From Rhizopus arrhizus (taxonomy: Eukaryota > Mucoromycota > Mucoromycetes > Mucorales > Rhizopodaceae): DNA of 64,000 bases. Positions 56,586 to 64,000 of this stretch are shown one piece after another. Position 1 is the first letter of the stretch; each line of letters starts with the position of its first letter. The stretch is from the NCBI GenBank assembly GCA_024220505.1, contig JAKZZE010000009.1, positions 258,001 to 322,000 on the forward strand, read 5' to 3'. The notes under the pieces were generated by a model that did not search any database, was not told where the DNA came from, and worked only from the letters and a program-made list of their open reading frames with translations. Both the position numbers and the translations under genes were made by a program.

Positions 56586-57027
56586 TAATGTTTGGCTGGG
56601 ATTATGAGAATAATTGGGAAATAGTGATAACTATAGATGATACATCGTGTATATCACTATTAATCAAATGCAAGGGTAAATAAGAAAGAAAATGTATGAT
56701 TGTATTGCAGTTGCCATACAGTAATCAAATGTAATCCTGGAATCTTTGTGTTACATGAACCTTCCCATTTCATGAATTGCTTTATCTTTTTTATTTAAAG
56801 TCAGCGAAAAAATAGTAATAAAATTATTTCTAATGCCCTAATATATGATTGATCTCTATAAGCGAGGTTAGAAAGGGTGAGGCGGGTGGGAAAATCATAT
56901 TTCATATTTTTTATTTTCGTGTCTAAATATCCAATTCAAGTGTCGAAGTAAATTCTAACAGAATTGCTTGAGACACTCAAATAAAAAATATGCAATATGA
57001 TTGCTAGTCCAGAGAATATAACGTCTA
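56586..57027. other. AT-rich spacer, no gene seen
   Basis: Lies between transposon A copy 2 and the 3' end of the DIRS relic. No ORF or repeat boundary was recognised. Confidence 0.4.
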
Positions 57028-58655
57028 CTAAATAAATTCCATGTTGTCATCTGCTGCGTCATAAAAAGCATCGCCATCTTGTAAATCATCATTCTGAGTG
57101 TCGTCATCTGCGATGAGAGTATTGGTGAAATCAAAAGTTGATAGATGTTCTCGACGGTAATGGTCTTCGAACGTTTTGGAGGATGCCCAGTTGCTCATGG
57201 TGACCATATCGTCCTTCAGAATACCAGATTGTAGAGCCAGAGAAGAAGCGATTGATCTTAAAGATACTCGTTTTTCGTTAGTGGACAGATGGATGAGTTT
57301 GCTGATCCAAAATTGAATTGTACGGATACTGATCAAATTATTCGGTTGTAAGGAATTGGCAAACAAAGTTGTAGCGATACAAGTAGGTCGACGTTGCCGG
57401 AACAGTTGGAAAGTATACACTGAACAAAGTCTTTCATCAATGTAAGCATTGACTTGAAACGGCTTGATGATGCGTCGTCGTTTCCTTTTTTTCTTTTGGG
57501 AAGCCAACCTGAAAGGAAAGAGCAGAGTCGTCATAAACCGAAACCGAAGAAAGAGGAATACGATGTAAATCGGAGGTTCGAAGAAAGCAAGTAATCCCAA
57601 GGAAAAAGGCGAGCTTGTTTTGCAAGGTAGCGAATGTAAGAGTACTATTACCTAACGACCTTAGATGGCCGATTGTTGATTGAAGACTAATAGCTGGTCG
57701 ATGTAGTCTGATGGGCGGTGCTTATCCCAAAAAAGTAGCGATAAACGAGTTAAGGCGTTTATCCTCTCGAAAATTGCTGGGAGTGTAGTATAGGTTACTT
57801 ACTGCTGACTGAAAAAGTTGAATGGCTGAAATTGCAAATGAATGATTAGTGTGCATATCACCCAAGAAATTGATAAGATCAGCTGGAGTAAAAAATTGCT
57901 GTGATATTTGTTTCTCAATGCATCATTTAAGAAACAAAAGTTGTCCGGGTTTGTAAGACCTATTTGCGGAGCTATCTTGGATACAGTGATTGATAAGTAT
58001 AGCTTGAGCATTTTCATTTAATCAGATTGTTGGTATTTAGAACGGATAAGTTCCAAACGGCGAGTTTCCAAGTATTGTTGGTCATTGGCCAAATCGCGGT
58101 TGGTGACGAATAGACAATCACCGACTGGTGGAGCAGTAAAGGTGAACTGATGCTCAGAGACTGGATTGTTGAGAACCAAATCGCGCTGGGCCACCAAGGT
58201 GTGATCATCGTGACGTGTTGAAGCTTCTCCTGAATGATCTTCTGGAGACATCGACTGATCAATTTCCATGGCGGATTTAGGTATGGGCTTTGGAATTGGC
58301 TCCAAGGGATTGTAAATGCGTCGGCAAACAAGCTGTCCTGATCTGGAAGCCAAGACGCGTATCATGGAAGTTATTTCGTAACCCCGTCGGCAAATAGATC
58401 GACGTCGTTTGGACACAGATAGTGTTGTAGAGCAGTGAAGATATCCGGGGCGATCATCCAGTTGTTCATTTAGTAAGGGCGGCGAGATTCGTAATCGGCG
58501 GTGGTGTTGTGAATCCTTGCAATGTGAGTTGGTTGAATTGTTATTCCTCGTTGTATGCACCATTTCCATAACTGCGTTGCTAATTCCATCAGAGGGAGGG
58601 AGCGTGTGTCATCCTATTTGTTCATGTACACCATGGATGTTGTATTGTCCGTACG
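57028..58655 (-). pseudogene. DIRS-type retroelement fragment: RNase H end + tyrosine recombinase
   Basis: Minus-strand frames, with several stops and shifts, follow the DIRS order. RNase H: DNTTSMVYMNK, LPLMELATQLWKWCIQRGI, IQPTHIARIHNTTADYESR. A conserved linker reads FADAFTIPWSQFQSPYLNPPW and VTMITPWWPSAIW. The tyrosine recombinase follows: FTPADLINFLGDMHTNHSF, CFLRTSDLHRIPLSSV, then after a frameshift RIIKPFQVNAYIDERL and the C-terminal signature SLRSIASSLALQSG ... NWASSKTFEDHYRREHLS. The catalytic Arg and Tyr regions are recognisable. The reverse transcriptase that should precede (to the right) is missing because a LINE copy begins at about 58650. Confidence 0.75.
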
Positions 58656-61600
58656 TATGGAGAAACATTGTTTCTACTGCCACAGACCTGGCCATACTAA
58701 GTCTGGATGTCAACGACTTCAACACCAAAAGATTAAAAGCTGCTCTGTTTGCAAGGGTCTCGAACAACTTGTTAGGGATTGTCCTAAGATCGGATCACCC
58801 AATGTAGGGGAGAAAAGAACAAGAACCGAATCCCATGTGAGCCCTACCACTATCGCTCAGTCACTGCTTGCCAGCCAACCTGACGATTCCAACGGCTCGA
58901 AGACCGAGGAAATCTATCTCACTACCTCTGCATCAAAATATGCTACGATTGATCCTGTGGCCACCAATTCTGGAGGGTCCACCTCTACCAACCCTTCTCC
59001 AGAGCAGACGGTCGATAACTACAGTGATATCGAAATTGATGACATAAACGATTCAGATTATATGCCACCCGAGGAGTCCGAAGGAAGCAGTGACGATATT
59101 CAAGATGAAGAAGAAGTTGGCAAAATGCTAATTGATAGCCAAGAGGTCGAGGATTTACAAAAGGAGGAAAATAACCAAATGGATTTCGCACAATATCCAC
59201 GAGAGGATGCTGTAGTTGTCCATTCGTCTTCGGGCGATAGGGCAACATCTCTGAGCCTTTACTATGAGTATGAGAGATAACTCTCATGTTTCATTGGCCT
59301 CACTTAATTGTCGAGGTCTAAAAAAATATTAACTAATTCTGGTCGCTCTTTTTCTTAAATTTTACGCTCACTCCCTTACGGTTTACTTGCTCTACAAAAA
59401 ATACATGCTTCTACTGAACAACTAGAAAATAGTTTTGATATTATCTTACAAGATTCAACTAGAAACTGGGCCCATCACACTGTGGTCTTATTTTCTTCAA
59501 TTCTTCCCTGTCACTCCTCCCACTATGATCCTCTATCGACGGACGAATTTTGGCAACCACAGTTACGCACAATTCAAATTATTTGAACCACTTACTATAT
59601 ATGTTATACATGCTCCTGCCACTAGTGAAACACGTCTTAATTTCTTATGTGACTCCAACAGACTGCTTCAGTTTCATCAGGCGTCAGAAGATCGTTGCAT
59701 TCTTATGGGCGAATTCAATCACAATATATACAAATCACTCCAGTCTGATTGTGCTGTAGATTGGCAACATTGGATTCATCGCTTCTGGTATGACCCTATT
59801 TATTTCGATCAAGAATATCGTAACATGTCTACATTCCGTAATATTTCCACCATTGATTTTTTGTTAGTCACTAATGATCTCAAATATGATGTTTCTCGAC
59901 CTGCAGTCCAGTATGTCCCACACTGTTATCACTCAGCTATCTATCAATTTACTTTTTGGAAAACAACGGTCTGGTCCATGTATATGGCGGTGCAATCCTT
60001 ACCTTGTGTAAGATTTGAGCTTTAGAAAAGAATTAAAATCGTTTCACGATACATTGTAGATCTTGATGCCCCTTTCCAATGGGATTATTTCAAGATTGTT
60101 CTGAAGGGTTTCATCCAAGAATTTTCTCATAAATTACATGCCAAACATCGTCGCAAAATCCTCAGAGATCAATAGCACTAACATGATGCAGAGGCGTTAA
60201 GTCATGTTTAGGCCAAGCTCGACCAAATAGCCGAATTTTCAGCAAATACTCTTGCCCTAAGGTCTGGTTTACATTGGCGAAAACACGTTGAACGCTCCAA
60301 TTCCTACTTCTATAAGACTATCAGGACTCGAACTCAAAAACAGACTATCCACAAACTTCTTTCTTCAGAAGGATACTTGGTTCGCTCTCCAAATCAGCTC
60401 AACGATTGCACCAAACAATTTTATGAGCAGTTATATTCTCCTAACCTAATTGAATATGAAGCGTTGGAGGAGCTTTTGATACAGATTTCTACCTCCACTT
60501 GCTTTGATACCGCTACAAGTAATGCTTTGACAACTGAATGGACCGAATAAGAGGTATTTGCATGCGCTTCTAAAGCACCATCTTACAGCAGCCCTGGCGT
60601 AGATGGCATTCCTTATGAATTGCTACAAATTTTACTGCAGCACCCTTTCTATATTCGTCTATTCACGAAAGTACTCAACAATGCTCTCCAGCACAGTAAA
60701 TTTCTCGTCACTTGGCAATAATCAATTGTAATCCTCTTACCAAAAAAAAAGGAGATCAAAGCCAATTAAAAAACTGGAGGCCTATCTCTTTGATATGTCC
60801 CGATGCAAAAATCTATACTAGATTGCTAGCAACAAGAATCAATGAAGTTCTGCCTCACCTGATCGACACGCACCAGACATGATTTACATCTAACCGTTTC
60901 ATAGCAGACAATGGGGTCATCACTCGACTAGTAATGGATGTTGCTCAAAGAATGAAGCCCCCTGGTATTGCTTTACTTTTGGATCAAGAGAAAGCTTATG
61001 ACCGAGTGCATCCTCATTATTTACAAGCATGTATAGATAAATTTGGCTTTCCACAATCGTTGGTTGCCAGTATTATCTCCCTTTTTGGGACAACTCTTTG
61101 TATAAACGTCAATGGCTTCCTCACTGTACCAATTTCGCAGGCTAGAGGCTTACGTCAAGGAAATCCCCTTTATCCTCTTCTTTTCAATTTGGCAATAGAA
61201 CCATTGCTGCGTTTTATATGGTCCTCTCCACTTATCTCGGGATTTACATTCCTTAGACCGCAACAGCCTAATTTTACTTCTCTGCCAAGACCATCACCAC
61301 CATTGAAAGTACTAACCTATGCAGGCAATGTCCTGGTTTTCCTTACACGGCCTACAGAGTTGCAGACGCTACTTTATTTAGTTTTTCTATACGGTAAGGC
61401 TTCCAACGCTCGCTCGAATCGTGGCAAGACTTTAGCTGTCTCCCTTTCAGCGGAAGATCATCAAGATTGGAGACAAATGCTTTCTGCTAATGGAATCACC
61501 CAGTGGCACAACAAGCGGGCATATTTGGCTACCGCTTACCTTGGTTATTCTCTTACAAGCAGTGTTCAACAAATGCCTAGTTATTTAGACAGCCTTATTG

Positions 61601-63139
61601 TGAGACCCCAGAAACATGCTACCATCCTCTCACAGTGACAGTTGTCCATACTAAGTCGCATCGTGGTTGCTAATTCACCCCTCCTTAGCCGGATCTGGCA
61701 TAATACAAGGGTTTTGTCACTTCTCAAAGCTTTTTCCAGCGGCTACGTACGACGATTATATCATTTTTGAAACAGAAGAACTTTCCGTTTGTGAAATTCC
61801 AAGACTATCAGCAATCACGTAACGAGGGCGGTATCGCTATACTGGACCCGTCGACGCAACATTCTGCCTTGCAGTTACGATGGTTTACTCCACCGCTCCT
61901 CTCATCCGACCAAGCAACCAATCCAGATTTCTTTGCTACCAGCCTCATGAAATATACTCTCTGTGTCTTGTCGTTTGCGCCATCACCAGTTTTACCTCTA
62001 CTATTTCCTGATCGACGCATTACCGATCTTCACAAAATTGGTTGTTTTAACTCCTTATTCAAAACTATTGACCAAATGGATTTTGAGACCAATTGGACAG
62101 CACTAAACTCTAGCTCAGCTGCTGAGATTCCTTTGAGCTGAATATGCCCGCTTCTGCTTACCAACGATCCTTACCATACTTGCAACTATTGGAAATCACA
62201 TTTGATTAAAGACTTATATAGATTTAGCAATGTAGATGGAAATCTTACACCAATCACCTCCTTTCTGTCGAGAAAACAATGTAATCGATCCGAGGCATAT
62301 TTTGACCTCCTCTCACTAGATCACATTAAGAAAGAAAACTTTTTTGCAGCCCTCAAAAGCACCTCTGACCTCTCACTTGGTCTTTTTATATCATCCATGG
62401 GTTTCCCACATCCTGAACCGAAGTTTCATTCTCTCATTAGCACGCCTTTACCAGATGGCACACCAATTGAAAATTTATCAGCAAAATGGTTCCGTCATAT
62501 TGACAAGCTTCCGCTAACTAGTTTACCTTCACACTATCCTCGAGCCAGCAAGTCATCCTGAACACAGTTTTGGCACGCCTCAATTCCATATCCAGCACGA
62601 ACCATTCTTTGGCGTCTCTATCATTTCAAGCTGCCAACATGCTCCCGGCTGCACAAAATCATGTCTAGCACTACTACTGATGAAAGATGTATGCTGTGTG
62701 GCGCAATCGAATTTGATGAACATTTCCTGTGGTCTTGTCCACTTAGACAGCCTATGTAGGATACACTTTTAACTCGTTTTTTCGACCAGACTTCACGCCT
62801 GACTTTTGATGAGATCTCTCGCCCACACCCAATCTCAGCCACAGTGCGTCCGCACTGGCAACCCGATTTTTCCAAGTAGTTGCCTGTGGTATACTGTGCC
62901 TCTGGATATCACATTTGAAACATGTTTTTAATGGATCGCCTTTTTGGCCAAATGAGGTAGCTGCTAGAGCTACTATACTCCTTCGCAGAATACATCAAGA
63001 AAATCTGTATCAGGAACAATTTAAAGACAATAATCAGATACCACATTAATTTTACACTACTATTCTATATATTTAAATGTTTTCTTACAGTGTACGTCTA
63101 AAGGCGGCACTTGAATAAAATCCTCATACAAAAAAAAAA
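58650..63139 (+). pseudogene. old, decayed LINE (5'-truncated in ORF1)
   Basis: Related to but distinct from the complete LINE at 41.6-47.1 kb. ORF1 is cut just before its two zinc knuckles (CFYCHRPGHTKSGC and CSVCKGLEQLVRDC) and runs to 59280. ORF2 follows with many stops. Endonuclease pieces are at 59.3-60.0 kb (MGEFNHNIY in place of GDWN). Reverse transcriptase is at 60.9-61.6 kb (GIALLLDQEKAYDRVHPHYL, ARGLRQGNPLYPLLFNLAIE). Its catalytic site reads Tyr-Ala-Gly-Asn instead of Tyr-Ala-Asp-Asp (about 61.32 kb). The tail has ILWRLYHFKLPT and CMLCGAIEFDEHFLWSC. It ends in a 13-base A tail (63127-63139). Inactive. Confidence 0.85.
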
Positions 63140-63519
63140 AAATATTATTGGATGGAAAAACGGCTTCCAATTCCGTTGCTTAAAAATCAAATTCGGAAAA
63201 GTAATTCATCCTGTACACTATTTCCAGAAATTAAAGTCACTGTGACTTGTCGCAATTACATATAAATTGTATTATAAAACTTTAAAAAATACAACTTTAA
63301 TTTCTAGAAATAGTATAATATGCTAAACATTAAAAAAAAGATAGGGAGAAAAAGCTGGCAGCTTACAAATATATCCTTTTAAAGAATAATGTCTCACTTA
63401 GCTTTAGTCATGGCTCCGCATAATTATTAATTATTTTTTTTACTACAAAATGACGCGTACCTTTAAAAAAGGTATAAAAGTATCAAATATATTGTAATCT
63501 GCTTTATTTCATTATTCAA
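63140..63519 (+). promoter_or_regulatory. OYE copy 2 promoter with MITE insertion
   Basis: Homologous to 40085-40393. Many substitutions occur in the distal part, a ~38-base stretch present in copy 1 is missing here, and a 100-base MITE is inserted. The last ~65 bases, including the TATA box (GTATAAAAG), differ at one position only. Confidence 0.75.
63216..63315. mobile_element. 100-base MITE (TA target duplication, ~21-base TIRs)
   Basis: The ends read ACTATTTCCAGAAATTAAAG and, in reverse complement, ACTATTTCTAGAAATTAAAG: inverted repeats with one mismatch over ~20 bases. TA flanks both sides (63214-63215, 63316-63317). The paralogous promoter at about 40157-40166 has the uninterrupted CCTGTAATATGCC, which is the empty site with a single TA. 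It has no coding capacity and fits a Tc1/mariner-type non-autonomous element. Confidence 0.88.
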
Positions 63520-64000
63520 ATGTCCTCTAAATCTCTTTTTACTCCAATCAAAATAGGAAAACATGAACTTGAACACCGTGTTGTTCTGGCTCCTTTGACC
63601 CGTCTGAGAGCCAATCTTGATGGTGTGCCTAACGATCTTCTCGTCGAATACTATACTCAAAGAGCATCCAAAGGTGGTCTTTTAATCACTGAAGCAACTT
63701 TTATTGATCCATTGGCTGGTGGCTATAAAAAAGCTCCAGGTATCTACAGTAAGGAGCAAATTGAAGGATGGAAGAAGGTGACTGATTCTGTCCATGCAAA
63801 GGGTGCTATCATTTTTTTGCAACTTTGGCATATTGGCCGAGCTGGCTCTAGCGTTTTGAATCCTAATGGTGAACCTATTGTTTCTGCCAGTGACATTGCT
63901 ATTCAAGGCCAAAATATGTTTGCTGGTGTCGACCATGAGAAGCCCCATGCCTTGACTATACCAGAGATCAAAGAATGGATTCAAAAGTACCGCCAAGCTG
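63520..64000 (+). CDS. Old Yellow Enzyme family NADPH dehydrogenase (copy 2, cut by window end)
   Basis: The first 160 codons of an OYE are identical in nucleotide sequence to copy 1 (40394-40874), including FLQLWHIGRAG and the N-terminal FMN-site residues. The 3' part, with the His-x-x-Asn site, lies beyond the window. Same orientation as copy 1, so the two form a direct repeat around a 22-kb transposon island. Confidence 0.93.
   Translation, partial: MSSKSLFTPIKIGKHELEHRVVLAPLTRLRANLDGVPNDLLVEYYTQRASKGGLLITEATFIDPLAGGYKKAPGIYSKEQIEGWKKVTDSVHAKGAIIFLQLWHIGRAGSSVLNPNGEPIVSASDIAIQGQNMFAGVDHEKPHALTIPEIKEWIQKYRQA

Noticed and set aside
1..64000. tRNA, 5S rRNA, CRISPR array, prokaryotic operon or virus genome
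   Set aside because: I scanned both strands for B-box-like GTTCGA words in the right context, regular spaced direct repeats and compact operon layout, and found none that hold up.

Overview
This is nuclear DNA from an early-diverging fungus, most probably Mucoromycota (Mucorales). The reasons are AT-rich intergenic DNA, many short (about 45-90 base) GT-AG introns, intron-bearing fungal housekeeping genes, and decayed DIRS-type and LINE elements. I cannot name the species. No tRNA, rRNA, CRISPR or prokaryotic operon signal was seen.

Region 1 (1-41.5 kb) is mostly host genes. In order: the 3' end of a Tyr-Asn-rich protein (+); a Myb/SANT-like plus WD40 protein (-); a 46-residue zinc-knuckle ORF (-); about 5 kb without genes; DBP5 mRNA-export helicase with an unusual Gln/Asn/Trp-rich N-terminus (+); SDS22 (+); an Sds3-like histone-deacetylase subunit (+) containing a textbook U12-type AT-AC intron; a decayed DIRS retroelement; a 5'-truncated LINE with a target-site duplication; a DUF423 membrane protein (+); poly(A)-binding protein PAB1 (-); an EAF1/VID21-like NuA4 subunit (-); a NagD-type HAD phosphatase (-); an LtrA-family membrane protein (-); gene fossils and a LINE relic; an NDUFA4/B12D-like protein (+); a citrate-lyase-beta-like (CLYBL) enzyme (+); and an Old Yellow Enzyme (OYE) (+).

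Region 2 (41.5-63.1 kb) is a nested transposon island between two near-identical copies of the OYE gene. It holds: a complete LINE (two ORFs, APE endonuclease, YADD reverse transcriptase, 13-base target duplication); two practically identical 1.6-kb DD34E (IS630/Tc1-type) elements in inverted orientation; and between them a 5.36-kb second DD34E element with 26-base TIRs and TA target duplication. That middle element carries its own broken transposase and a second long ORF. Two solo LTRs (550 and 803 bases), each with a perfect 5-base target duplication, sit inside this structure. A DIRS fragment (RNase H plus tyrosine recombinase) and an old decayed LINE follow.

Region 3 (63.14-64 kb) is the promoter and 5' part of the second OYE copy. 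Its promoter contains a 100-base MITE whose empty site is preserved upstream of the first OYE copy.

Several otherwise good ORFs are broken by one missing base, sometimes in a homopolymer (EAF1, LINE ORF1 and ORF2, the ORF in the middle transposon). Some of these breaks may be assembly errors rather than biology.
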